In this document: piece after piece, positions 24,165-35,579 of the stretch | How the letters are laid out: each line of letters begins with the position of its first letter | Position numbering within the stretch: the first letter of the stretch is position 1 | Program-made: the position numbers and the translations under genes | Notes under the pieces: generated by a model | Told to the model about the DNA's origin: nothing | The model's input: only the letters and a program-made list of their open reading frames with translations | Databases searched by the model: none | Assembly: GCF_026210795.1 (NCBI RefSeq) | Contig: NC_089429.1 | Span: forward strand, 6,667,001-6,731,000 | DNA length: 64,000 bases | Source: Rhizophagus irregularis | Taxonomy: Eukaryota > Glomeromycota > Glomeromycetes > Glomerales > Glomeraceae | Direction of reading: 5' to 3'

Positions 24165-24355
24165 AGAATAGGAACATTACTATTACTTAATGACTTGTAA
24201 AATTTTACTATAACATTAATATAATTGTACTATTTATTTACTATCTACATAATGTAACTTTAATATACATTTAATACAATTTGACTATAACTTATTAAAT
24301 ATACATTTAATATAACTTGACTATAACTTTAACATAACTTTACGATTTTTACAAG
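24165..24355. repeat. Short AT-rich tandem repeat
   Basis: Degenerate units of ACTTGACTATAACTTTAATATA type (TATACATTTAATA..., CTATAACTT...) recur about every 20-35 bp. Noncoding. Confidence 0.6.
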
Positions 24356-24419
24356 ACCCACCTTAATATGTACTATCAACTTTATACATACGATTAACTT
24401 AATCTTATCGTGATGATGT

Positions 24420-24493
24420 GAAACCATATCATGACCAAATCTTAGAGTTATAAGGTCTACAATAAATTTTCGACTTAGTCACGATATGGTTTC
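24420..24493. repeat. Hairpin at the F-box fragment junction
   Basis: Arms GAAACCATATCATGAC (24420-24435) and GTCACGATATGGTTTC (24478-24493) are inverted copies with one mismatch around a 42-base loop. The right arm touches the start of the F-box C-terminal fragment, so it may mark a breakpoint. Confidence 0.6.
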
Positions 24494-24905
24494 GATTATA
24501 AAAAGTTCTGCAATGAAAGTTCTCTCAATTTTATTCGTAAAGTTTATGAAAATTGTCCTTCAATAGAATATTTGTCAATTTTAATTTCACCAACAAAGGA
24601 GAATTTCACTGAACTCGAAAATTACTAAAAAGATGTCAATTTTAAAGTCATTATTAATATTTATATTCAATAGCTATAAGGATACTTACGAAGACCATTT
24701 AAAATATGAGGAAGAACTATTAAAAATATTAATTAGATCGGCACCGACTAATTTTAAAGAAATTATATGTGATGGTGAATTCAAATTTTCTTTAAAAATT
24801 GGAGAGGTAGACGTGCACTTTCTCTATTTACTGTAATTGATCCTATTTGCAGAGGAGAGAATTATACAGAATTAATCAATGAATATAAAAGTAATGGGTA
24901 GTAAA
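24486..24905 (+). pseudogene. F-box protein C-terminal fragment
   Basis: One frame reads YKKFCNESSLNFIRKVYENC then PSIEYLSILISPTKENFTEL. After small frame slips it continues with YEEELLKILIRSAPTNFKEI, then WRGRRALSLFTVIDP and YTELINEYKSNG before a stop at about 24901. These are typical C-terminal blocks of the F-box/LRR family found in Rhizophagus-type genomes (recall, not searched). It lacks any F-box. Position and content suggest it is the severed end of the F-box gene at 20879, separated by about 2.6 kb. Confidence 0.7.
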
Positions 24906-25750
24906 GATTTTAGTTAATTATCGTAATTAATGAGTTATAAGACAAAATGTTAAAATCAATTTAACAAGAATTCAAAGTATTATTTGTAAAAGTCTGCAGT
25001 ATAATAATACGATGTAGATATAAGAACTGATTAATAATAAATTATTTTCTAACATTTTTGAACTTTTTACATTTACATGACACTGGCTTGACGGTTTAAA
25101 TATTGTATATAAGATTTGTTTATAACGGAATGATATCTCTTTTTTTTAAAAAAAATAAAGTACTAAAGTAGTACGTAATGTTAAAAGAATCTCTTTTGCC
25201 TTGCTTACAGAATGAAATGAAGCAGATTACAAATTAGAAAATTAGAACCACGATCACGCTTAATTGGTCACGGACGTCTGCGTAAATCATGTTATCATCA
25301 CATACACATGATCGTAGTGCATTTTATTTATTTTGTGAAAATCAAAAAATTTTTTAAAGAAACAAAAACAAATAATTAATTTACTATCTTATCTATAGGT
25401 AAATCATTTTTTTCTAAAAACATCGTACGTACTGTACGTCATATTTATTTAATATCAGTTACTAAAATCTTAACACCCTTGAAACTTGTCCGACTCAATG
25501 TTTTCGCGTAGTATTAATTTGTGATCTTTAAATAATTGCATTTTTTGATCGTAATCATCGTTACTTGTTGAACTCTTGCAATTGAAAGTTGGGTCATTAA
25601 AAAAATATGTAATCTTGATTAGACTTAAAATTCACAGAAACATTTTATTCAATATTATTTAGAAATTGCAAGCATATAAATTAATTAAATATAAAACTTT
25701 CATAATAAGTATAAATGTATAATTCATAAGTCTATTTATAGAATAAAAAG
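24906..25750. other. AT-rich intergenic stretch
   Basis: No gene, RNA or element recognised. Confidence 0.5.
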
Positions 25751-25758
25751 TGACATTG

Positions 25759-25893
25759 CAGAAACTTCAAGATCGTAGCGATGGCTTAATGCGCAGTAAC
25801 TGCATATATGTAATTTTACATAATGTGGTCATAGTGTGTATTTATAACGCAGTTACTGCGCATTAAGCCATCGCTACGATCTTGAAGTTTCTG
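25759..25893. mobile_element. 135-bp element with 45-bp perfect inverted repeats
   Basis: Arms 25759-25803 and 25849-25893 are perfect reverse complements over 45 bases, starting CAGAAACTTCAAGATCG. They enclose a 45-base AT-rich spacer. No clear target duplication is seen. It is probably a small foldback MITE; RNA from it would form a near-perfect hairpin. A 64-residue open frame downstream (25916-26110) starts with a non-ATG codon and is not supported. Confidence 0.85.
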
Positions 25894-26198
25894 TAAAGGA
25901 TTTAATTAATAAAAAATGTGTTTAGTACTATGGAGGACTCTATTGTGTGACACAGATAACACGCATCAGTTATCAACTAACGCTAATGCAAATCGAAATA
26001 TTTTTAAAACTAACATTGCGTTAATTTGTTTGCATCACATTAAACATATTTCAAATGAAATACTAGTAGTTCCTCTCTTGCAACTAAAAAAATACTTGGA
26101 AAAAAAGTAATGTCTGACTAAATTCTAAATAATAATAACATCCCCTTTACGTTAATGTTAAAATGGTACTATATCACATGATTATTAATATAAATGTC

Positions 26199-26467
26199 AA
26201 CGACCCTAGCAACGCCACCGAAAAGTGGGATAATCATTTAAAAGTTATTGAACAAATACCATAAATGTGTTTTGGCTTATTATTTTAAATGAGTTTATAA
26301 AAAAAAGTTATAGTGAAGAGAAAGTAGAAATTGGGAATCGATTTTTTATCTAATCTGTCATAATTGATTAAAATGAGACTACTATCCGAAATCACATGTA
26401 ACCGGCATGTATAAATCCGGCTACCACTTTTCAGGTGGCGATGTCAGGTGGCGATGCTAGGATCGTT
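26199..26467. mobile_element. 269-bp terminal-inverted-repeat element
   Basis: The left end AACGACCCTAGCAACGCCAC followed by CGAAAAGTGG matches the inverted right end, where ACTTTTCAGGTGGCGATG leads through a second GGTGGCGATGCTAGGATCGTT copy. The right end therefore carries a duplicated 14-bp GTCAGGTGGCGATG unit. The core is AT-rich and noncoding. No target duplication is evident, so the superfamily is unassigned. Confidence 0.7.
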
Positions 26468-27518
26468 TAGTTCATGTTTTAACCAATTTTATGAACACAG
26501 GAAGTTACGTATATATTATTAATGATATTCTTTTTTCAAGCAATGCTTATCCATTCACTTAAAACAATATAATAAAATGATAATCCCTATAAGAAATATT
26601 GTGATATAGCATTCATTAAATTGTATTTTTTGTAATTTGGTACAAGTATTTCAGTTTCAAAATTTTATACTTCACTTAATAATAAGCCATAGTGATATTT
26701 TATAACTGAAAGTAAATATAAATTCTTCTATAAATCAGTCCTGATCCTCTGATTTAGAAATGCAAAGATGGGCTTATTATTATCATGGGCTGTGTTTATC
26801 ATACAAGTTTTGCAAACAAATATAAAAAGAAAATGTGGCCTTCTCTGATGCTAATGTGGCTTTTAATGTGACTTTGCAATTTATTATGACATAGCCCTCT
26901 GTAATTTTACACATAAATACAACTTGTTGTGCTGTTAGCCTTATAAATATTATATATAACAGGTGATGCTAAATACTAGGAAATGGAAAAATATTACAAA
27001 GTCCAAAATGCATGATTTTTATTAATGATTATTATGCATTTTACATATTATTATAAAGGATAAACAACACCATGCCAAGTTGAATAAAAAATATCAAAGA
27101 TTATTTTCTAAGAATCATACTGCCAAAATCACTTGTGATAATAAATTAAAAGAGTCTACAGTATTTAGACAGATGCAATGAAAGTTAGAACAGCATGCTT
27201 TTGAATATTTATTAAGTCCACTTCTTCAAAAAAAAAATGGTATCTACTCTGCACTTATCTACTATACTTGCAGACATGTCAGAAGCACAAAATATTTGTT
27301 GTATATATAAATCAAGCATATACTAATTAGCTTAACATATTGGCATGCTGACAAAAAGGGTTCATAAAGTTTATTGGAATGATAGCAAATCTATTTCTAA
27401 AATTCTCCTCATATTCATGGACGGGCAACAATATGCATCTAATGAAATTACATTTATTTTGATATTATCAAAAAGTATAAAAAGGGTATCCAAAAATATC
27501 TAAATAATATTATGGATG

Positions 27519-27595
27519 CAGTGTTGGCATTTGGCCGCGGCCAAGATTTTTTTGGCCATTTTGGCCGCGGCCAAACGGCCAATGTGTCAACACTG
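27519..27595. mobile_element. 77-bp hAT-like micro-MITE
   Basis: Termini CAGTGTTG and CAACACTG are inverted and flanked by a 7-bp direct repeat ATGGATG (27512-27518, 27596-27602; an eighth base may have mutated). The inside carries TTGGCCGCGGCCAA twice, an imperfect inverted arrangement of GGCC words. It is among the smallest credible hAT-type insertions. Confidence 0.8.
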
Positions 27596-27869
27596 ATGGA
27601 TGAATGATCATATTATATAACTACTTTTTACCTATTGCATAAAGTATATATAGTAAAAGGAAAATTATTTTAAGCTTAAGCAAAATAATTCAATAAGCTG
27701 TATTACCTAAAATTTATTATGCTATCATGCTATCAAGATTTATTATTAAGTTAAAAAATATATATAATTAGATTATAGATGACAAATAATTTAGGATAAG
27801 GCTAAAAATTACATTATTTAATTTTCAAGGTTTTAAGATTCCTCCTACATTTAAATTGGAAATATATAT

Positions 27870-28260
27870 GATATTACCCGAGAAAGCTCTTGACTTCCAT
27901 AGATTTAGATGACCCAATAACGTCTGGAATTTTATACATTTCTGAAGGTGTGGATGATGTGATGATCAGTAGAAACAAGGCAAATCCTCGCAGATGTTGA
28001 ATTAAGCGAGCCAGAATTTTCAAAGGATGTGAATACATTCAGTTATCATATTTTTAGGATTAGTGAGACTACTAAATGTGTATATAGTAGCTTGATAATC
28101 AGTAAAGATTGTAATCTCTGAGTTTAAAATTGATAAGATTAAAATTTCTGCTTTAGTGAAACTCGCTCATGTTCAAGTGATATAGGATATACTTATACTT
28201 CTTAATTCAGATGGCAACCATCCAAAAAAATGACAAAATTATATTATATAATTTTATTTA
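27870..28260 (-). pseudogene. LINE RNase H relic
   Basis: On the minus strand the pieces ASFTKAEILILSIL and SEITIFTDYQATIYTFSSL align with the RNase H segment of the LINE at 18.0-19.3 kb (ASSTKADTFAIFSIL ... IEIFTDSQATIHTF). The catalytic TDSQ has become TDYQ, and stops interrupt the frame. It is an old LINE copy of the same broad lineage. Ends are not defined. Confidence 0.65.
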
Positions 28261-28269
28261 CCAAATTCT

Positions 28270-30740
28270 GACTTGCTTAAACTTAATTTAGCAAAATTTG
28301 TGATTGGCTTAATAAAATGTAACAAAAAAGTTGGCAATCTTTTTTATATTAATGAATTAAATGATCTGTTATTTTGAAAATTATTTAAAGACATTTATTT
28401 CAATACAATTATTTAGTATTATTTTTATGATATATATAGTTTTAATGGTTGGATTTTTCTATTTTATCATCCTTCTTTCATTCTTTTAAATTAGATAATA
28501 TACATTATAATAATGATGATAAAATAGTAAGTATACTTGTTGAATACAACAATCAAATTCACCATTTCCTAATATTATTTGGCAAAATAATACACATATT
28601 ATATAATATTTAACAATTGGCAATTTACAAACTCACAGGATTAGTATTTCTAAATATTTTAATATATAATTTAAAATAATGAAAATAGAAAAATGGTATG
28701 AATTTTTCATGGGAACAATGGTGATCAGTACCACCAAAGTAAAATCAGCTAAATTATTGACATATAAGCTAATAGTCAAGAATTTTACTACATTCAAAAA
28801 ACATCTAAAACTTTATGGTTATATAAAGTAAAGAGACAAATAATGAATATATGCCCGAATGTTAATGAGGAAGAAATTGCATTTGGGATTAACATTTCAC
28901 ACCACAGTTTATTAACTAATAAACAAGAAAATACAGTAGATATTTAATATATCAATCTTGAAATATGCAACAAAGAATTTCACTATATAATTTTGATATT
29001 GACTAAAAAGAATATAAGCAACACTGGGCATTTTTTTGAAAAAAATTGAATAATAACTTTAAGTAAATAAATGTCCAAGAAAAATAATTGACTGCCATTA
29101 TCCCTTGTATTTAGTCATTTGGCATAGTTAATAATGCTTTATTAATTATTATAGGATAATAATACACCTCTCAGAGTTCTTTATTCTTTGAATTCTAATA
29201 TTCTAATATTACTAAATTAAGATCCTTATTTGTATCACAGATTGATGTATTATTATTACAAAATGTGCTGAATATTAGAACACAATGGAAAATTATTTAT
29301 ACAGGGTATTCTAAACAATCTTAGTTACCTTTCAATTCATTATGTCAGATTATAATAGTTGTATTTAATGTAGCTCAACTATATTACAAAATTTAGGTTG
29401 AATAATGTAATTATATTTTCAAAGAATTTTAAATGGAAGAGAACTATATTTTTCAAAATTTATGATAATTATCTTTACATGAATTCCTAATAATGAAAAA
29501 TTGTAAAAATCAGCTCAAATGTTTGGACTTCTATAGGAGTGTTACTGAATCACCTTATTAATTTATAAAATGAAAATTTTATTTATTCCCCTAATTACAT
29601 TTAAAAATTTATTATTTCTATACCTGTTTTAGAGTTCTTCATTCTTAAAACTCTAATGAATAAGAAGTAAGATTTTTACTATCAAACTGCATATCATCCT
29701 AAATGTAGTATAAGAATATATACATCAATTGCAAAAATTAAATAATTGTCTATTCTTGTAATTTTTCTTATTGTTGTCAATTTATATTATATTCAAAAAA
29801 CAAAAAAATTACATTATAACAACTGAATAATAATCATTCAAGAAAAACTAAAAGTTTAGAAAATTCATGATTTTTAAAATTTTTCATATTGAAAATTTTT
29901 TTATAACCCTTAAAAATTTGATTATTATTCACAATTTTAGTAAATAATATTATTAGTAAAATTCTATATAGTACTTATCAATAATGATATATAGTTAATT
30001 TTATGTTCAAATAATTTATTCAAATTGAAAAATCAAGAATTAATGAAAAAATAAAAAAAATCCATAATGCGTTTTTATTTACTTATTATTTTTACAATTA
30101 CTAATATTTGCTGATAGGATTATTATATTTACTAGGGTTTATATATATTAAAAAGTTCAATGAATGGTAATAGCAAGTAAAACATTTCCTATTTTTTTCT
30201 ATGAAAATTTCAGTAAATAAACAAGTAATTTATATTGAATTTTAAATTTATAGTTTTTCTAATTTAATAAGTAATGGCTAATAGTAGAAAATGTTACTAA
30301 AATTGCTACATTGCAGACAAAATGTTTTTTTTGTACTAAAATACCTCTAATCTAATATTATTTTTTTTTAAAAAAAAACTACCCATTTATAACAATCAGA
30401 TAAAAATAGATTTCTGATTCTTATTCACTAGTATTCCTTCTAGTTACATCTAAATATTTTTAATGATCCTTTACAAACTTTGTATAATTCATTTTAGCCA
30501 GACTGTTTAAGACTACTTTGCAATACATAATATACAAACCATATTAAAATACTCATTATTGGTCTTGTATGGACATTGTACAATAGTTAGTATAAAATTT
30601 ATCATATAATTTATCAACATATACAATTTAATAACAAATAATTAAATTTATTGTAAAATTTATTTAAAAATATTAAACTATTCTAAAATACTAAACTATT
30701 TTAAAAATAAAAGAAAAATGTCAAATGAAACATTTCTAAT
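28270..30740. other. AT-rich gene-free stretch
   Basis: Extreme AT composition with stops in every frame. No gene, RNA, inverted-repeat element or clear tandem array recognised. Confidence 0.5.
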
Positions 30741-30759
30741 AAATAAATAAAATCACTCC

Positions 30760-31320
30760 CTTCTATTCAACCTACCTTTAAGTTGAAAAAATCAATGTTT
30801 TCTTTATCACTCATTCCCTTATTCAATATACCTTTAAGCCAATTCAATATCAAAGAGTAAATCCTACAAAATAAAGAAATTAGTTAAGTTTCTATAAGAA
30901 TTTCCGAGAAGTCAAAGTGGAAGACCTATATAATATAAAATCCAAACATTCAAGTCCGAAGTAGTTTCAATTGAGTCCTACAAAAATTACAGTCTAATCC
31001 AAGTAGCCGAAGTCAAAAAGACCTACAAAATAAAATCCAAGTGGCCAAAGTCAAGGGTACTAACTGAATCCACATGTCCAAGAGACCAAAGAAACATCTA
31101 CCAATAAAAAAGAACCATTAATAATAGTTTGTTAAAATAAATGAATTAAAGAAAACAAAAAAACTTTCAAAATCCACATACAATAAGCAGCCGTCTAATA
31201 AAAACCAAAAAAAAAAACTATGAATTGTTGAAAAAAATGACTTAATACCTTTCCAGTAGCTGAATCCAAAGTTCCTATGAAAAAAAAAAAAGTTAAAACC
31301 CATTTTTTAAAATTTCAAAA
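30760..31320 (-). repeat. Reverse-oriented copy of the acceptor/donor-like array
   Basis: Read on the minus strand, this region repeats TTTTATTTTGTAGGT/TTTGTAGGACT motifs with spacers of GACTTTGG...CTTGGATTTTA type. On the plus strand it appears as GACCTACAAAATAAAATCC, GTCCTACAAAAATTACAGTC and CATCTACCAATAAAAAAG. There are about seven motifs. The words match those of the array at 22970-24110, in opposite orientation. The minus-strand open frame at 31118-31303 is a Phe-rich product of the T-tracts, not a gene. Confidence 0.6.
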
Positions 31321-31329
31321 TTTTCTTTC

Positions 31330-32650
31330 AAACTTGTATCTCATCTTCGTCCCTCTCTCACTCTTTCCTCCTCTCCCTATTTCTCATCTTTCTCATATTC
31401 ATTTACTTTAAATTAATTAATTAGTTAAATAATACTACTAACATAAAAGAATAATAAAATCATATTATTGTTATGGTATCGCCTAAAAAAAAAATAAATA
31501 AAAAATAACAAAACATAAGTTTAATTAAATAAAGATAAAAGAGACCCAACAAACCCACTGAAAACTCACCGAATCCATATTTCAGAAAAAATTTGTCAAG
31601 TTCTGAGTTTGGATTTAAAAATTGATCCTAATCTTTTAATAGCAATTTCAAAAATTTGTTTAAATCATTCAACTTTTATTATTTCAATACAAGAACTGAA
31701 GGTGATATGTTTAATTACTTAATCCGTGAATCAAATACTTATGAATTTTTTAATGGTATTAATCTTTGATTTTTTTTTTGTGTAAAAAGATTATATGTAT
31801 AGACAATTATTGTATTCGTTTAATAAATTTAAAAAAAAATTATAAATTTTATTTTATGAAAGTTTAATTTTCATATTGTTCATATACTTTCGTACAGTAC
31901 AGTGCAGTTTCTAGATCTACCATGTATTTGGCATAAGTGTTTCCAATTGACATTCTTGTATTAAGTTGTCAAAATCATTGTTTCCAGACGTTTAATTTGA
32001 AAATCTTGCTTTAACACAATATTCGTAATATACCTTCGTCAATAGAAAATAGGAAATAGTAATATTGGAAGAGTATGTTGCAGTGGTACGCAGTGGTAGT
32101 ACACTATACTATCTAATCTAATGGTCACCATATTTTTCTAATTAACATCATTTCAGAAAGCTTAACTAACTCTTTAAATTTAAATGTTTACAAACAAACT
32201 TAATATAATTAAATAAAGGCTTTTTGTATGAATTAATTATACCATATTATTTGTGAAATAATTATCTAGTAGGAATTTCCCTTTGAGTAATTTAATATTT
32301 CCAAGGATTTCTTCACAGAATTGGAATAATAGTCGTCCTCCAAAGAAGAATTAACGATATTGCTAGATGTCTTTTGATTTCTCAGCTTAAAAACTCCATC
32401 ATATAATTTCATCTTGTCTTAATCTGAAGTCCGTTGCCCAATTTCTGAATCGTATACTGTCTTCATCAGGTCGTTCTGATAATTTTTGCGAAATGGCCTC
32501 CGTATTTCTCTTTAAATTTTTTAATAATTAGATAATCGGCTATACTACTATACTTTTCCAGATCCAATTTTTAACAACTTGCCAGCTGTATCTGTTTTTG
32601 ATACCTTTTGAGGATAATCTAGTGTAAATCATTTTTTGCGATAGCTATAT
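31330..32650. other. AT-rich intergenic stretch
   Basis: Contains a C/T-rich patch (31340-31400) and otherwise AT-rich DNA. No gene supported. Confidence 0.45.
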
Positions 32651-32667
32651 TTGATCCACTGTTTTTG

Positions 32668-32760
32668 CACCCCACTCGGGTGATCATCAAAGGATATAAC
32701 CTATGCACTTGTGACGTAAATAATAAGGTTATATCCTTTGATGATCACCCGAGTGGGGTG
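32668..32760. mobile_element. 93-bp MITE with 35-bp inverted repeats
   Basis: Perfect 35-bp arms 32668-32702 and 32726-32760 (outer end CACCCCACTCGGGTGATCAT) surround a 23-bp loop. A perfect 8-bp direct repeat TGTTTTTG flanks the element (32660-32667, 32761-32768). The 8-bp duplication suggests a hAT-like enzyme, although the terminus differs from the TAGTGCT families. Confidence 0.92.
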
Positions 32761-32883
32761 TGTTTTTGTATATTATTTCATGATATAATTTGGTGAAACG
32801 AGTTATAGCTCTAACGGTTTTGTATTTATATTGACGTTTAACAGAGAATTTTTCTACATATCCCACTCTTTTTAAACTTTATT

Positions 32884-33265
32884 TATTTATTTATTTATTT
32901 TATTTTATTACTACAAGAGTGGTAGTACCAAAACTATTACTAGGAAACGGGAACCGTTGTAAGTCCAGAGCGAGGTATAATAATAAAGATGTAGCGATAT
33001 TCTACTAATTAGCAGCATAACGCCTTGGAATTCCTGGACAGAGAAACTCACGTGATTGAAAATTTACACGTTATTTCCATAGATCATCATAGTGCGTAAA
33101 CATATATAGTCCTTCGCTTCGCTCCGGACAACAAATAAAAGCGAGAAAACATTTACATGTCTATCAACTAATATACATGTATAGGATTCAGAACCTCATC
33201 CCTACGGGACCTCACCCTTTGGACAAACTATTCAAAGAACTAGGACTACGCTAATAAATCGAATG
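32884..33265 (-). mobile_element. Probable retroposed LINE/SINE 3' fragment
   Basis: On the minus strand the fragment ends in TAGTAATAAAATAAAATAAA followed by TAAATAAATAAA near 32884, an A-rich tail like that of the LINE ending at 18000. Near 33205 it carries GGGTGAGGTCCCG, related to the fragment at 12380-12600. It has higher GC than its flanks. No coding domain is visible, so LINE 3' untranslated region versus SINE cannot be decided. Confidence 0.45.
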
Positions 33266-33610
33266 GACTCTTTTTAAACTTTCATATATTTCATCATCTT
33301 TCCAGCACAGAAAATCACATCACGTGAGACGTCAGCAAAAAATTATATCTAGCGTCACTGCGTCAGTAATCATCTGCATCATATGAATATTACTTAACGT
33401 TACATTCGTTACAACTGTAAAAAAAAAAATTTTTCCCTTTTTTTTCAAAAAAAAAAAAATTTAAAACTTTGTTATTACAAACTAGCTCATATTAAACACT
33501 TTTAACTCACTTTTATTACTTGTGTATTGTAAAGTTACAGGTATTTTGTACAGTTCATGATACATGAGTTTCTAAATTTTTTTTACTTTCACGTGTTTGT
33601 TTTTAACTTC

Positions 33611-34750
33611 AGGTTATAATTTCATCACTTTAGCTAAATGAAATCAAATTTCTGCAGGATTGAAACTACTTGAATATTAATTTTCATGAGTGTAGGTGTA
33701 GTACTTGGAGAAAATTACATTTTTCTTAATGGTATTAACTTTATTTTCTGTTTTCTAATTTAGAGCGTAATATCTCCACTTTGGCCAAATAAAATTAACT
33801 TTCTTTATTAATTATAAGTTGTTCAGGCGGGTTGAAATTACTTGATTATTAATTTTCATAAGTGTAGGTATAGTACTTGGAGAAAATTGCATTTTTCTTG
33901 ATAATACTAACTTTCTTCTCTGTTTCTAATTTAAGTGTAATATCTTCACTTTGGCCAAATGAAATCAACTTCATTTATTAATTGGAAGTTGTTCAGGTGT
34001 GTTGAAACTACTTGAATATTAATTTTCATGAGTGTAGATATAGTGCTTGGAGAAAATTGTATTTTTCTTGATAATACTAACTTTCTTCTCTGTTTTTTAA
34101 TTTAGAGCGTAATATCTTCACTTTGACCAAATGAAATCAACTTTATTTATTAATTGAAAGTTGGTCAGGCGGGTTGAAACTACTTGAATATTAATTTCGT
34201 GAGTGTAGGTGTAGTACTTGGAGAAAATTACATTTTTCTTAATGGTATTAACTTTATTTTCTGTTTTCTAATTTAGAGCGTAATATCTCCACTTTGGCCA
34301 AATAAAATTAACTTTCTTTATTAATTGAAAGTTGTTCAGGCGGGTTAAAATTACTTGAATATTAATTTTCATGAGTGTAGGTATAGTACTTGGAGAAAAT
34401 TGCATTTTTCTTGATGATACTAACTTTCTTCTCTGTTTTCTAATTTAGAGCGTAATATCTTCACTTTAGCCAAATGAAATCAACTTTATTTATTAATTGG
34501 AAGTTGTTCAGGTGGGTTGAAACTACTCGAATATTAATTTTTATGAGTGTAGGTGTAGTACTTGGAGAAAATTGCATTTTTCTTGATGATATTAACTTTC
34601 TTCTCTGTTTTTCTAATTTAGAGCATAATATCTTCACTTTGGCAAATGAAATCAACTTACTTTATTAATTGAAAGTTGTTCAGCAGGGTTAAAACTATTT
34701 GAATGATAATTTTCATAAGATTTCATTTTTTTGTAGCTGTATTAACTTTG
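33611..34750. repeat. Tandem array of about 171-bp units
   Basis: The landmark GTACTTGGAGAAAATT (or GTGCTTGG...) occurs at 33701, 33873, 34043, 34213, 34386 and 34558, a period of 170-173 bp. There are six full units, with a divergent partial unit at the right end. Shared blocks are AATGAAATCAACTTTATTTA, GTTGTTCAGG(C/T)GGGTTGAAA, ATGAGTGTAGGT and CTTCTCTGTTTTCTAATTTA. Units are AT-rich and noncoding; open frames on both strands at 34461-34668 are repeat artefacts. This is a short satellite-type array. Confidence 0.92.
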
Positions 34751-34759
34751 GAACACTTA

Positions 34760-35570
34760 TTACAACTTATGTGTATTTATTTTAAATGTTAAAAATTAAT
34801 TTATATTATTAGCTAATTAAAATTACATGATACTAGGGATTTGTTTTATTTTTATATTTTTATATTCAATTTAATAATTTAATAAAATATTATTAATTAA
34901 AATCAATTTATATAAATGCAACTAATATTAATAATTGTAATTTAAGCAGTAAATTCATGTAAATTTTAAGCTCAAATTATGTAAATTCTGTGATCAAATC
35001 AATATAAATACAAATTATGTCAAATCATGCAAATGATGCATTTTGTAATATGGAATTGTGCATTTTCCTGCATTCCTATATAGATTAGATAAATTATTTT
35101 TAAGAAAAATTAAAAACGTGTCCAATTTTTTATAAGGTCTAATTATAATAAAATTTATTATTCAATGTAATTTCCGCAAAATTTGACCACAAGCCCAGTA
35201 ATAAATTCGCGGCTTATGCCAAAATTCCGCTCATCGCTCAATAATACCGCAGTAAGCCCAAAAAATCCAATCAGAAATTTTAAAATTTGTTAAATGGACT
35301 GAAAATATAAAGAAAAAATTTCACAGCAATTCATTTTACATAATAAAATAAACTATTATTTTATAATAATAATCAATCATCTTTCTTAAAAATTATGTAA
35401 ACTCTAGTTTCACATTTAATAAAAAAAATTTAAAAAAGTTCACATCCGCAAATATTGCAAAATTATGCGCATAAGAACCTATTAAAACATTAAGAAACGT
35501 ATTGCGCATGATCAATGTATACAATTTAATCAAAATTCTACGTTCAAGTTTATATAATTCTGTATTACAT
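34760..35570. other. AT-rich stretch
   Basis: No gene supported. The minus-strand open frame 35393-35590 overlaps the start of a plus-strand LINE relic and is probably its complement. Confidence 0.4.
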
Positions 35571-35579
35571 TTAATATCT

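Noticed and set aside
34461-34668. Overlapping 64-codon frames on both strands
   Set aside because: They fall inside one 171-bp tandem unit, and other units lack them.
33560-34760. Idea that the 171-bp array is a centromere
   Set aside because: Only six or seven units are present. Period alone is not evidence, so it is reported as a satellite-type array only.
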